NCBI RefSeq assembly: GCF_034372165.1
Contig: NZ_CP139698.1
Span: 62,001-126,000 of the forward strand
Length of the DNA stretch: 64,000 nt
Source: Christiangramia sp. OXR-203
GTDB lineage: Bacteria > Bacteroidota > Bacteroidia > Flavobacteriales > Flavobacteriaceae
Direction: 5' to 3'
Each line of letters begins with the position of its first letter. The stretch's first letter is position 1. The translations under genes were made by a program, and so were the position numbers. Shown piece after piece: positions 1 through 8,569 of this stretch. A model generated the notes under the pieces. The model did not search any database. It saw nothing but the letters and a program-made list of their open reading frames with translations, and was not told the origin of the DNA.

Positions 1-680
1 TAAGAGTCGGTTAGGTTAGGACCAATTCCACCTCCACCATCAATTTTGTGACAGGCAGCACAGTTTCCTGAGAAAATTGCTTTCCCGGCATTGATATCTT
101 CAGTACCTGTAAGCAACTCCACAGTATTAGCATCAATAAGGCCTTTGGCGTTTTCTTTATAGGCTTCCACCGCTGCCTTAGCTTCTGCAACCTCAGCCAG
201 GTATTCGTCTTTTTGAGTAGCACCATCGAAAACATGGTATCTTGCCAGATAAATTCCGGCGAAAATTATACTGGCGTAAAATCCATAAAGCCACCAGGGT
301 GGAAGATTATTATCCAGCTCTTTGATGCCGTCATAATTATGATCAAGAATGATCTCATCTTCATTTTCAATTGGCTTTTTGTCCAGTAACTTGTCGTAAG
401 TTTCTTTGAACCAGGCAAAACGATTCTTTTCCCTTACCGCCACGGCTGCATCATAAGCTGCACGATCATCGGGCTTTAAAGACATATATAAGGTCTTGTC
501 CAGGGCTGCAACCGAAACTTCGATGGCAATCGCTAGAAGCAGGATCACTCCAAGAACAAGCCAGAAAATTGGATAGACTTCGAAAACAGATTTATCACCG
601 GTATCAATGGTGAGTTCTGCCAGTATGATCGCCAGGGCGATTAGTCCGCTAATTCTTAATACTGAAAACGTATTTTTCAT
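1..680 (-). CDS. ccoP: cbb3 cytochrome c oxidase subunit III, partial (3' end outside window)
   Basis: Diheme cytochrome c subunit that feeds electrons to the CcoN catalytic subunit of cbb3 oxidase in the inner membrane. The ATG is at 680 and the frame is open to the window edge (about 226 residues seen). Two hydrophobic segments occur near residues 8-55, then a charged linker, another membrane segment beginning PPWWLYGFYASIIFAGIYLA, and a first heme c motif CAACH near the cut end followed by GGGGIGPNLT. A second CxxCH is expected beyond the edge. It overlaps ccoQ by 4 bp (677-680), which supports translational coupling in ccoSNOQP. Assignment is firm from motif and context. Confidence 0.93.
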   Translation of the reverse strand, partial: MKNTFSVLRISGLIALAIILAELTIDTGDKSVFEVYPIFWLVLGVILLLAIAIEVSVAALDKTLYMSLKPDDRAAYDAAVAVREKNRFAWFKETYDKLLDKKPIENEDEIILDHNYDGIKELDNNLPPWWLYGFYASIIFAGIYLARYHVFDGATQKDEYLAEVAEAKAAVEAYKENAKGLIDANTVELLTGTEDINAGKAIFSGNCAACHKIDGGGGIGPNLTDS

Positions 681-889
681 GATTTGTTATCTTTTACGAT
701 GATAGGCATCATTAGTTCATCTTCCTGGTCTAATGGAATGTCGCTCACTTTCCTGATATAATCCTTTTTAGCTGTAAACACCCACCAGAAGAGCGCAGTG
801 AAAAAGATGAAGAATATAAGCAGTGAGATAATGGGATAGATCGCTACCCCTTCTATACTTTCCAGTGGACCTTTTACGAATTTCAACAT
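677..889 (-). CDS. ccoQ: cbb3 oxidase small subunit CcoQ/FixQ
   Basis: A 70-residue single-span membrane protein. One long hydrophobic segment (about residues 17-38, rich in Ile, Phe and Trp, ending FTAKKDYI) is followed by an acidic tail. CcoQ proteins stabilise the cbb3 complex and have little sequence conservation, so the call rests on size, topology and its place between ccoNO and ccoP. It lies 11 bp after ccoNO and its stop overlaps the ccoP start. Confidence 0.85.
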   Translation of the reverse strand: MLKFVKGPLESIEGVAIYPIISLLIFFIFFTALFWWVFTAKKDYIRKVSDIPLDQEDELMMPIIVKDNKS

Positions 890-900
890 GGTCTCAGGTT

Positions 901-3096
901 TTAGTTAGTTGATACTTGTTTTAAATCTTCGGCTTTGATATCTGTTCCCAGTCGCTGCAAGTATGCAATAAGAGCTACGATCTCACGATCTCTCATTTCT
1001 GTGAACTCCTCGCCATTCTCTACAGCAAACTTTTTATCTGCCTCATAACTCTTAACAAAATCTGGATCCTGATAAAGGTTCTTTTCAATTTCAGTTCCCT
1101 GTTCTGTCATCCACTGCTGGGCTCTTTCAATCTCCTCATCTGTATAAGGCACTCCTAGAGTTTGCATCGCACGCATTTTATCTTCAGTATCAGATTTGTC
1201 AAGTTCATCCTGAATTAGCCAGGTATAAGAAGGCATAATAGAACCTGAAGAAGTACTTTGAGGATCGTACATATGATTAAGGTGCCAGTTATCTGAATAT
1301 TTCATACCCACCCTATGAAGATCTGGTCCGGTTCTTTTACTTCCCCAAAGAAATGGGAAGTCATACCTGTATTCACCAGCTTTCGAATATTCTCCATAGC
1401 GTTCCACTTCACTTCTAAAAGGTCGTACCATCTGAGAATGACAGGAAACACAACCTTCGCGGATATAAAGATCCCGGCCTTCCAATTCCAGAGGTGTGTA
1501 TGGTTTTACACTGGAAATTACCGGCACATATTCATCTACCATTAATGATGGAACTATTTGCACAATACCTCCAATAAGAATAGCGATAGTAGCAAAAATG
1601 GTAAGTTTTACAGGTCTTCTTTCAAGCCAGCTGTGGTAAGCTTCACCGGCAGTTCTTTTACTGGTTACCGGTTGCAATGCAGCAGCTTCAGCAAGTTCAT
1701 CTTCCACGGCACTACCCTGGCGTATCGTTTTTACAATATTATAAAGCATTACGAAAGCACCTACGATGTATAAACTTCCACCAATAGCTCTCATCCAGTA
1801 CATTGGAATGATCTGCGTAACTGTTTCCAGAAAGTTACCGTAGGTTAGGGTTCCATCTGGATTGAACTGTTTCCACATAGAAGCCTGTACGAATCCCGCA
1901 ACATACATTGGCAATGCGTAAATGATAATTCCCAGCGTTCCTATCCAGAAATGTGTGTTCGCCAGTTTAATTGAATATAGTTTTGTTTTGAACAATCTTG
2001 GTACCAGCCAGTAGATCATCCCGAAGGTCATAAAACCATTCCATGCCAGTGCTCCAACATGTACGTGCGCAATGATCCAGTCACTAAAATGTGCGATGGC
2101 ATTTACATTTTTAAGGGAAAGCATGGGACCTTCAAAAGTTGCCATTCCATACCCGGTAATTGCCACCACCATAAATTTCAATACAGGGTCTACTCTAACT
2201 TTATCCCAGGCTCCACGAAGCGTTAGCAAACCATTGATCATTCCACCCCATGATGGGAATAGTAGCATTACAGAAAAGGCAACTCCAAGATTCTGTGCCC
2301 AGTCTGGTAACGAAGTATATAGTAAATGGTGAGGTCCAGCCCAGATATAGATAAATATCAGCGACCAGAAGTGAATGATCGAAAGTCGGTAAGAATATAC
2401 GGGACGATTTGCAGCCTTTGGAACAAAATAATACATCAATCCAAGGAAAGGCGTGGTTAGGAAGAATGCCACGGCATTATGACCATACCACCATTGTACA
2501 AGGGCATCCTGAACACCTGAATAAAAAGAATAACTTTTCAAAGCGCTTACAGGAATTTCAATATTATTAACGATATGGAGTACAGCAACGGTTACGAACG
2601 TGGCAAGGTAAAACCAGATCGCCACATACAGGTGGCGTTGTCTCCTTTTAATCATCGTACCAATAAGATTGGCACCAAAGGCTACCCAGATCACGGCGAT
2701 CGCAATATCAAAAGGCCATTCCAGTTCTGCATACTCTTTAGAGGAAGTATACCCTAATGGCAGAGTGATCGCTGCTCCAATGATTATAAGCTGCCATCCC
2801 CAAAAGTTGATATTACTAAGGGCATCGCTCCACATCCTCGCCTTCAAAAGACGCTGGGTAGAATAGTATACCCCGGCGAAGATCGCATTCCCTACAAATG
2901 CGAAGATTACCGCGTTGGTATGCAGCGGCCTTAATCTACCAAAGCTAAGCCAGGGTATACCTTCGGTTATATTTGGAAAAATGAACATAAAAGCGAGCAG
3001 TAAGCCAACGCTCATACCAATAATGCCCCAGAACATGGTGGCAATGATAAATTTCTTTACGATCTTATTATCGTAATAGAATTGCTGTAGATCCAT
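901..3096 (-). CDS. ccoNO: cbb3 cytochrome c oxidase fused subunits I and II (CcoNO)
   Basis: High-affinity terminal oxidase core, 731 residues. Residues about 1-480 are CcoN: a multi-span heme-copper oxidase with the early heme-ligand region LHTNAVIFAF, the CuB histidines in GPHHLLYTSLP, and HVHVGALAWNG for the two heme b groups. After a linker with a further membrane span (about 520-540), residues 545-731 are CcoO, a monoheme cytochrome c with CVSCHSQMVRPF. CcoN and CcoO are separate genes in proteobacteria; fusion is the usual state in Bacteroidota. It starts 2 bp after the ccoS stop. Expression probably comes from the palindrome-bearing promoter upstream of ccoS at 3313-3356. Confidence 0.97.
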   Translation of the reverse strand: MDLQQFYYDNKIVKKFIIATMFWGIIGMSVGLLLAFMFIFPNITEGIPWLSFGRLRPLHTNAVIFAFVGNAIFAGVYYSTQRLLKARMWSDALSNINFWGWQLIIIGAAITLPLGYTSSKEYAELEWPFDIAIAVIWVAFGANLIGTMIKRRQRHLYVAIWFYLATFVTVAVLHIVNNIEIPVSALKSYSFYSGVQDALVQWWYGHNAVAFFLTTPFLGLMYYFVPKAANRPVYSYRLSIIHFWSLIFIYIWAGPHHLLYTSLPDWAQNLGVAFSVMLLFPSWGGMINGLLTLRGAWDKVRVDPVLKFMVVAITGYGMATFEGPMLSLKNVNAIAHFSDWIIAHVHVGALAWNGFMTFGMIYWLVPRLFKTKLYSIKLANTHFWIGTLGIIIYALPMYVAGFVQASMWKQFNPDGTLTYGNFLETVTQIIPMYWMRAIGGSLYIVGAFVMLYNIVKTIRQGSAVEDELAEAAALQPVTSKRTAGEAYHSWLERRPVKLTIFATIAILIGGIVQIVPSLMVDEYVPVISSVKPYTPLELEGRDLYIREGCVSCHSQMVRPFRSEVERYGEYSKAGEYRYDFPFLWGSKRTGPDLHRVGMKYSDNWHLNHMYDPQSTSSGSIMPSYTWLIQDELDKSDTEDKMRAMQTLGVPYTDEEIERAQQWMTEQGTEIEKNLYQDPDFVKSYEADKKFAVENGEEFTEMRDREIVALIAYLQRLGTDIKAEDLKQVSTN

Positions 3097-3098
3097 AA

Positions 3099-3293
3099 TT
3101 AATTAAATTTCTCTTTATTGACGGGTTGATTTTCTTTCGCTGGAGATTTAACAAGTTCATCTTCAAAAAGCATTCGTACAGAGGGTGTATACACATCATC
3201 ATACTGGCCTTTCCTGACTGAAACTATAAAGGCTACGAAAAAGATGATGGCCACCACAACACTAATAGCCAGTAACATGTAGATAATGCTCAT
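3099..3293 (-). CDS. ccoS: cbb3 oxidase maturation protein CcoS
   Basis: A 64-residue protein with an N-terminal membrane segment (residues 3-26) followed by a basic and then acidic tail with DDVYTPSVRMLFEDE, matching the CcoS pattern. CcoS is needed to assemble heme b and CuB into cbb3 oxidase, together with CcoI. It is first in the ccoS-NO-Q-P operon and is preceded by a dedicated promoter with a regulatory palindrome. Separation from ccoI by a promoter means the two maturation genes are not necessarily co-transcribed. Confidence 0.9.
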   Translation of the reverse strand: MSIIYMLLAISVVVAIIFFVAFIVSVRKGQYDDVYTPSVRMLFEDELVKSPAKENQPVNKEKFN

Positions 3294-3312
3294 TATTCTG
3301 TTAATCTGGGTG

Positions 3313-3356
3313 TAAAAGTATTTCGCGGAAAGGCTCTAAAAAATGACGATTGTCAG
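3313..3356 (-). promoter_or_regulatory. ccoS-NO-Q-P promoter with FNR/FixK-like operator
   Basis: The palindrome TGAC-GATT-GTCA lies at 3344-3355 (centre 3349.5). On the minus strand TACTTTTA at 3313-3320 matches the Bacteroidota -7 consensus TAnnTTTG in all but the last base. The centres are 33 bp apart, which places the operator near -41.5, the position used by class II Crp/Fnr activators. The ccoS ATG is about 16 nt after the predicted start site. Confidence 0.75.
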
Positions 3357-3371
3357 CTTTGAGATTTTATT

Positions 3372-5756
3372 TTATTTTTTAAGCTTTTTTGATAGAATTT
3401 GAGTGGCCAGCGTTGTAAAGATCACGATGCTTATGGAGCTTAGCGGCATAAGGATCGCAGCGACCACGGGCATAAGATTCCCGGTGACTGCAAAGGCAAG
3501 TCCGGTAATATTATACACGAGAGATAGTATAAAGCTCGCCTGGATGATACTGACTCCCTTTTTAGCCAGATCAAAATAATCGGCTAAATTCGATAATATG
3601 GAGGCATCCATCACGCCATCACAGGCAGGAGAAAATACATTGATATTTTCTGAAACTGCAATTCCAATTTCACTTTGCGCAAGGGCTCCGGCATCATTCA
3701 GGCCATCTCCAACCATCATTACCTTGCGGCCTCCATGCTGTAGTTGTCTAATGAACTCAAGTTTATCACCGGGCTTCTGGTTAAAGTGTATTCCCGATTC
3801 CACAGGAAGTAAACTTTGCAAACGATCGCGCTCCCCCTCATTATCTCCGGAAAGTACAATGATGTATTTGTCCCTGGAAAGTTGCTGGAACAGGCCAGAC
3901 ATTCCTTTTCTATAAGTATTTCTAAAACTGAAGCAACCTTTATATTGCTCATTCGAACTTATATGAACTGCAGTTTTCCCATTACTAATTTCTTCGGAAT
4001 CACTTTCTCCGGTAAATCTTGCTGAGCCGATTTTTATACGATTTCCTTCGAAATCGCATTCAATTCCTGCGCCCACATATTCTTTATAGCTATCGGGCGT
4101 TCGTATACCGTGATGCTGAAGGATCGAATACAATGATCTACTTAAAGGATGTGAAGAGGCTTTTAGACTACCACCCAGCATTTGAAGTTCTTTATCACTT
4201 AGTTCAAGTCCCTCATATTCAGCAGTGGTTTGTCCCGTCGTGGTGATCGTTCCAGTTTTATCAAAAACTACTGTATCAATTGCCGCCATTCTTTCTATTA
4301 CTGAAGCGTCCTTTAGATAGATTCCTTTCTTTCCGAAAATTCTAAGCAGGTTACCAAGAGTAAAAGGCGCAGCAAGGGCGATCGCACAGGGACAGGCAAT
4401 AATTAATACCGCGGTGAATACGTTCCATGCTTTTGATGGATCTGCGAACAGCCAGAAAGTGGTAGCCAGGACTGCAATACTTAGCACGGCAATGGTAAAA
4501 TTTTTACTAATCCTGTTGGTAAGCGACTGGAAACCGAAAGATCTGTCCTTCTGGAACACCTCATTACTCCACAATTCGGTTAAATAGCTCTGCTCTACCG
4601 GCTTGAGAACCTTCAGTTTAATTATGCTGCCTTTTTGCCTTCCTCCTGCGTAGACTTTATCTCCTTCAGCTTTATTCACAAGGTCTGCTTCCCCGGTGAC
4701 AAAACTATAGTCAATGTTCGCCTGTCCTTCCAGAATTTCAGCGTCCATTGGGATAAGTTCTTCATTTCTAATGAGCACAGTATCACCTTTCCTGATCTTA
4801 TAAACCTGAACCTGTTCTTCAATTTGTTCTTCTTCAGAAGAGATACGGGTAACAGCAATAGGAAAATATGATTTATAATCTCTTTCAAAAGAAAGAAACG
4901 AATAGGTTTTTTGTTGAAAGAACTTTCCGAAAAGAAGGAAAAATACGAGTCCGCTAAGGCTATCGAAAAATCCCGTTCCCAGGTCGAGTACGATTTCTGC
5001 GGTACTTCTCACGAATAGCACGAAAATTCCCAGGGCAATAGGAACATCAATATTCAGCATTCCAGATCTAAGTCCTTTATAGGCAGAAATGAAATAATCC
5101 TTACCCGAATAAAAAACCACCGGCAGTGAAAAACTGAACATCAACCAGCGAAACAAATATTTGAACTGATCCAGCCAGAATTCATTGATTTCAAAATATT
5201 CAGGAAACGAAAGAAACATGATATTTCCAAAAGCAAAACCAGCAACCCCGAGTTTATAGATCAGGCTTCGATCATGCTCAGATTCTTTTTTCTCGAAATT
5301 GTCCAGAGAAATATTCGGTTCGTATCCAATCCTGCTAAGTAGGATTACCAGGTTTTTCAGGCTGATCTCTTCAGCAGTAAAACTCAGCCTGATCGTTTTC
5401 TTCGGAAAGTCGACCTGGGAGCTTTTCACTCCGTCATGAAGTTTATGAAGGTTTTCAAGGATCCAGATACAGGAACTACAATGTATAGATGGAATGCTGA
5501 ATGATACTATTTGTGTTTTCTCATGATCGAATTCCAGAAGCCTGTCTACAATCTCTGCATTTTCGAGGTATTCATATTTATCATCTTTTAGCTTTGGAGA
5601 AATTCCGGGCGCTTCCTGCAGGTCATAATAATAGGAGAGATCATTACTATTTAAGATCTCGAAAACAGTTTTACAACCAGCACAGCAAAATGATTTCTTC
5701 TCAAAGGTGATCAATTCCTCCAGGCAATCCTCGCCGCAATGAAAACATGATTCCAT
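3372..5756 (-). CDS. ccoI: copper-transporting P1B-type ATPase for cbb3 oxidase assembly (CcoI/FixI)
   Basis: Inner-membrane heavy-metal P-type ATPase of 794 residues that exports copper for CuB insertion into cbb3 oxidase. Visible parts in order: an N-terminal Cys cluster (CFHCGEDC and CCAGC, the domain typical of Bacteroidota FixI), a degenerate HMA domain with the metal site IHCSSC, the transmembrane metal motif CPCAIALAAP, the phosphorylation motif DKTGTITTTG, and the hinge GDGLNDAGAL. Length is normal. It is upstream of ccoS on the same strand but with its own operator-bearing promoter. The cbb3 context argues for FixI rather than general CopA. Confidence 0.93.
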   Translation of the reverse strand: MESCFHCGEDCLEELITFEKKSFCCAGCKTVFEILNSNDLSYYYDLQEAPGISPKLKDDKYEYLENAEIVDRLLEFDHEKTQIVSFSIPSIHCSSCIWILENLHKLHDGVKSSQVDFPKKTIRLSFTAEEISLKNLVILLSRIGYEPNISLDNFEKKESEHDRSLIYKLGVAGFAFGNIMFLSFPEYFEINEFWLDQFKYLFRWLMFSFSLPVVFYSGKDYFISAYKGLRSGMLNIDVPIALGIFVLFVRSTAEIVLDLGTGFFDSLSGLVFFLLFGKFFQQKTYSFLSFERDYKSYFPIAVTRISSEEEQIEEQVQVYKIRKGDTVLIRNEELIPMDAEILEGQANIDYSFVTGEADLVNKAEGDKVYAGGRQKGSIIKLKVLKPVEQSYLTELWSNEVFQKDRSFGFQSLTNRISKNFTIAVLSIAVLATTFWLFADPSKAWNVFTAVLIIACPCAIALAAPFTLGNLLRIFGKKGIYLKDASVIERMAAIDTVVFDKTGTITTTGQTTAEYEGLELSDKELQMLGGSLKASSHPLSRSLYSILQHHGIRTPDSYKEYVGAGIECDFEGNRIKIGSARFTGESDSEEISNGKTAVHISSNEQYKGCFSFRNTYRKGMSGLFQQLSRDKYIIVLSGDNEGERDRLQSLLPVESGIHFNQKPGDKLEFIRQLQHGGRKVMMVGDGLNDAGALAQSEIGIAVSENINVFSPACDGVMDASILSNLADYFDLAKKGVSIIQASFILSLVYNITGLAFAVTGNLMPVVAAILMPLSSISIVIFTTLATQILSKKLKK

Positions 5757-5780
5757 ATATCACATATAAAATTAAGGCTA

Positions 5781-5824
5781 CAAAACTGCCCAATTTGATC
5801 TCCTTAAAATATGACGGGCGTCAT
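5781..5824 (-). promoter_or_regulatory. ccoI promoter with FNR/FixK-like operator
   Basis: ATGAC-GGGC-GTCAT at 5811-5824 is a perfect 5+5 palindrome (centre 5817.5). On the minus strand CAGTTTTG at 5781-5788 is a 7/8 -7 box, again 33 bp from the operator centre. The ATG at 5756 is about 21 nt after the predicted start. Toward the divergent YceI gene the -7 match at the same spacing (5847-5854, AAGGTTTT) is poor, so control of that side is doubtful. Confidence 0.72.
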
Positions 5825-5956
5825 CGAATACATTCTTTAACACTATAAGGTTTTCGCTAGCTCACGAGGTTTTAAAATATTCCAAAACCTGACATTCATC
5901 ATAATTTACGTCCTATCCCTACAGCATCTTTGTACAGATTTAAAAATGTAAATGAT

Positions 5957-6535
5957 ATGAGACCTTACCAAACCATTAAGATGTTTACAGCTTTACTACT
6001 TATTAGCCTGGGAGTAAATGCTCAATCTTATCAATTAAATAATCGGGCTTCAACTTTATTTATTAATGGGACCTCCAATATCCATGACTGGACGATCGAA
6101 GCTGAAAATACCAGCGGACTTCTAATTACTGAATTTGACGATGGTTCACTGGAGGATATAGAACAACTCGAATTAAATGTGATCGCAGAAAGCCTGGTAA
6201 GTGGAAAAAGCGGAATGGATAAGAACACCTACAAGGCTTTAAACACTAATAAGTTTAAGGAAATCAACTTTAAACTGAAAAAGGTAGATCATATAGAAAA
6301 GCTCTCAAATAACACATATAACGTAAAGGCTACTGGAAACCTGATGATCGCTGGCTCTAAGAAGGACATCCAGCTACAGTTTTCTTTAAAAGCCGACTCT
6401 AATAAGTTGCTATTAAGTGGCCTTCACGAAATCAATATGACAAATTTCGGGATTGAAGCACCAACTGCCATGTTCGGGACCATTAAGACCGGCGATAAAG
6501 TGACCATAAAATTTGAAACTCAATTTAATAAGTAG
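5957..6535 (+). CDS. YceI-like domain secreted protein
   Basis: 192 residues from the ATG at 5957, with a signal peptide (MFTALLLISLGVNAQ) and then a YceI-type lipocalin-like barrel beginning YQLNNRASTLFINGTSNIHDW and ending in a strand typical of the family (GDKVTIKFETQF). YceI proteins bind polyisoprenoid chains in the periplasm; the ligand here is unknown. An upstream in-frame TTG at 5930 overlaps a probable -7 box (CATCTTTG, 5925-5932), so the ATG is preferred. A porin gene follows 24 bp downstream, and a second YceI-like gene lies beyond it. Confidence 0.85.
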   Translation: MRPYQTIKMFTALLLISLGVNAQSYQLNNRASTLFINGTSNIHDWTIEAENTSGLLITEFDDGSLEDIEQLELNVIAESLVSGKSGMDKNTYKALNTNKFKEINFKLKKVDHIEKLSNNTYNVKATGNLMIAGSKKDIQLQFSLKADSNKLLLSGLHEINMTNFGIEAPTAMFGTIKTGDKVTIKFETQFNK

Positions 6536-6559
6536 ACCTAACCTTAATCATTAGAAATC

Positions 6560-7858
6560 ATGAAAAATTCAATTAAATATCTCGTAATACTGCTCGTAGC
6601 CACTTTTGGACTACAAATGCAGGCCCAGGATAATAGTTTCTTCAAAAAATCACTTTTTGACCGTGACTTTGAGAACTTCAGGCATCCAGATCAAAGAGGA
6701 ATTAATGACTTTGAAGCTGCGAAAGATACCCTCACCAGTTTTGATGGGATCAATGTAAGAGTAGGTGGAGCTTTTGCACTACAATTTCAGGAAATAGATC
6801 ATGAAAACTCTGGAAACGAAGCGACACCTGCATTACAGGATATAGGAGGAAATTTTAACCTGGCAACTGCCAACCTGGATTTTGATGTACGACTGTATGA
6901 TGGAGTGCAATTGCACTTAAGAACTTATCTCTCTTCTCAAAATCATGAAGATACCTGGGTGAAAGGTGGATACCTTCAAATAGACAAGCTGGACTTTATT
7001 AGCGAAGGTTTTGCTGAAGACCTTATGAAGCACATGAGAATTAAAATAGGTCACATGGAGAATAACTACGGGGATGCTCATTTTAGACGGTCTGATAACG
7101 CAATGGCGCTTTACAACCCGTTTGTTGGTAACTACTTGATGGATAGTTTTACTACAGAGGTTGGTGCTGAGGTGTACTATTTTGACAAAGGATTTTTGGC
7201 CATGGTAGGTGCTACCAATGGTAAACTTAACCAATCTGTGACCAATCCAGAAAATACGAGCCCATCTCTACTTGCTAAAGTTGGTTATGACAGCTATTTA
7301 AAAGAAGACCTGAGGTTTAGATTAACAGGTTCTGTATACCATACCAACCAGACTGCCAGTGCTTACTTATATAGTGGTGACCGCGCAGGATCACGTTACT
7401 ACAACATATTTACAGATGTAAATGGCGCGGGAGACGGTTTTAGAGCTGCCCGGGTAAACCCAAACCTTAAAAATGAATTGACCTCTTTTATGATCAACCC
7501 ATTTGTAAAATATGGCGGACTCGAATTCTTCGGGATCTACGAAAGAGCTACCGGGAAAGCAGCTGAAGAAAGCGATACTAGAGCATGGAATCAATATGCC
7601 GGAGAACTGCTATACAGGTTTGGTAATAAAGAGCAACTCTATGTTGGAGGAAGATACAATTATGTGGATGGAGAATTAGCCACTGGAGAAAATGTAAGTG
7701 TAGATAGATTTAACCTTGGTGCCGGCTGGTTTATGACTAAAAATATCCTGGCGAAGATCGAATACATGAACCAGACTTACGACGACTATCCGGTATTTGA
7801 TGTTCATAACGATGGTGATGCTCATGGAATCGTATTCGAAGCCGTGATTAGTTTCTAG
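6560..7858 (+). CDS. outer-membrane beta-barrel porin-like protein
   Basis: 432 residues with a signal peptide (cleavage near LQMQAQ-DNS), then alternating-strand sequence rich in Gly and aromatic residues through to a C-terminal ...VFEAVISF, the terminal Phe typical of OMP barrels. The pattern resembles porins of the phosphate-selective OprP/OprO type, but the substrate cannot be read from sequence. It follows the first YceI gene by 24 bp and is ended by a strong terminator. YceI protein and porin may act together in the envelope, an inference from gene order only. Confidence 0.75.
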   Translation: MKNSIKYLVILLVATFGLQMQAQDNSFFKKSLFDRDFENFRHPDQRGINDFEAAKDTLTSFDGINVRVGGAFALQFQEIDHENSGNEATPALQDIGGNFNLATANLDFDVRLYDGVQLHLRTYLSSQNHEDTWVKGGYLQIDKLDFISEGFAEDLMKHMRIKIGHMENNYGDAHFRRSDNAMALYNPFVGNYLMDSFTTEVGAEVYYFDKGFLAMVGATNGKLNQSVTNPENTSPSLLAKVGYDSYLKEDLRFRLTGSVYHTNQTASAYLYSGDRAGSRYYNIFTDVNGAGDGFRAARVNPNLKNELTSFMINPFVKYGGLEFFGIYERATGKAAEESDTRAWNQYAGELLYRFGNKEQLYVGGRYNYVDGELATGENVSVDRFNLGAGWFMTKNILAKIEYMNQTYDDYPVFDVHNDGDAHGIVFEAVISF

Positions 7859-7872
7859 CATTGCTATAGTGA

Positions 7873-7931
7873 TTTCGGGTAGTAAACTAAAGTTCATCTT
7901 AAGATTTTAGTCTACTGCCCGAAATTTTTTA
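7873..7931 (+). terminator. intrinsic terminator after the porin gene
   Basis: A long inverted repeat: TTTCGGGTAGTAAACTAAA at 7873 pairs with TTTAGTCTACTGCCCGAAA ending at 7924 with only two non-Watson-Crick positions, followed by a T run. Confidence 0.8.
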
Positions 7932-7953
7932 TAAACCCCCTAATTGGCAAATC

Positions 7954-8523
7954 ATGATACGTTCTTACATAATGGGTCTAGCATTAATGATCTCCAGCAA
8001 CCTTATGGTAGCACAGGATTCCTATAGAAATGAGATCATCTCGATCCAACCTCATAGCGAATTGATCATTGCTGGTAGTACTAACGTTAATAAGTTTGAT
8101 TGTACGTTTGATATCGAACTCATATCCTCTCCAATAGCGATCGCTTACCAGAGGAAAGAGGATCTTGTAAAGCTCAAGGATCTCAAGCTTTCCTTACGAA
8201 CCAGTGGCTTTGATTGCGGTAATAAACGCATGAATGCAGATTTTCAGGATCTACTCATGTCCCATAAATATCCTGCAATAGAGATCGAAGTGAAACAACT
8301 GGAGCTTATCGCAGGAGACTATCAAAAAGCCTTCCTCCAGGTAACAATGGCTGGAAAAAGTAAACAGTATGAGCTACCGGTCCTGGTGAAAGATGACTTT
8401 TATAAAGGGAAACTTAGATTGAACATTAGAGACTTTGGACTGGAGCCACCACGCAAAGCACTTGGTCTAATTGAAGTGAATGAAATAATAAAAGTACAAT
8501 TCGATCTTAAAGTTGCTCGCTAG
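7954..8523 (+). CDS. second YceI-like domain secreted protein
   Basis: 189 residues with a signal peptide (MGLALMISSNLMVAQ) and a YceI-like barrel: HSELIIAGSTNVNKFDCTF at the start, MNADFQDLLMSHKYPAIEIEV in the middle, and a final strand EIIKVQFDLKV. It diverges clearly from the YceI protein at 5957, so this is not a recent duplication. It is separated from the porin by a terminator and followed 46 bp later by the acetyl-CoA hydrolase gene. Ligand unknown. Confidence 0.8.
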   Translation: MIRSYIMGLALMISSNLMVAQDSYRNEIISIQPHSELIIAGSTNVNKFDCTFDIELISSPIAIAYQRKEDLVKLKDLKLSLRTSGFDCGNKRMNADFQDLLMSHKYPAIEIEVKQLELIAGDYQKAFLQVTMAGKSKQYELPVLVKDDFYKGKLRLNIRDFGLEPPRKALGLIEVNEIIKVQFDLKVAR

Positions 8524-8569
8524 AATAAGTCTGTGATTTTTATTAAATTCTGAAATTAAATAACATAGT

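Noticed and set aside
1315-1545. Plus-strand open frames inside ccoNO and other large genes
   Set aside because: They lie wholly opposite well-supported genes, have no family features and read as shadow frames.
5930-5956. TTG start for the first YceI gene
   Set aside because: It overlaps a likely -7 box, and the ATG at 5957 gives a normal signal peptide.
8534-8545. TGATTTTTATTA before the CoA-transferase gene as another operator
   Set aside because: One arm is imperfect and it is only about 30 bp from the ATG, which does not fit the shared geometry.
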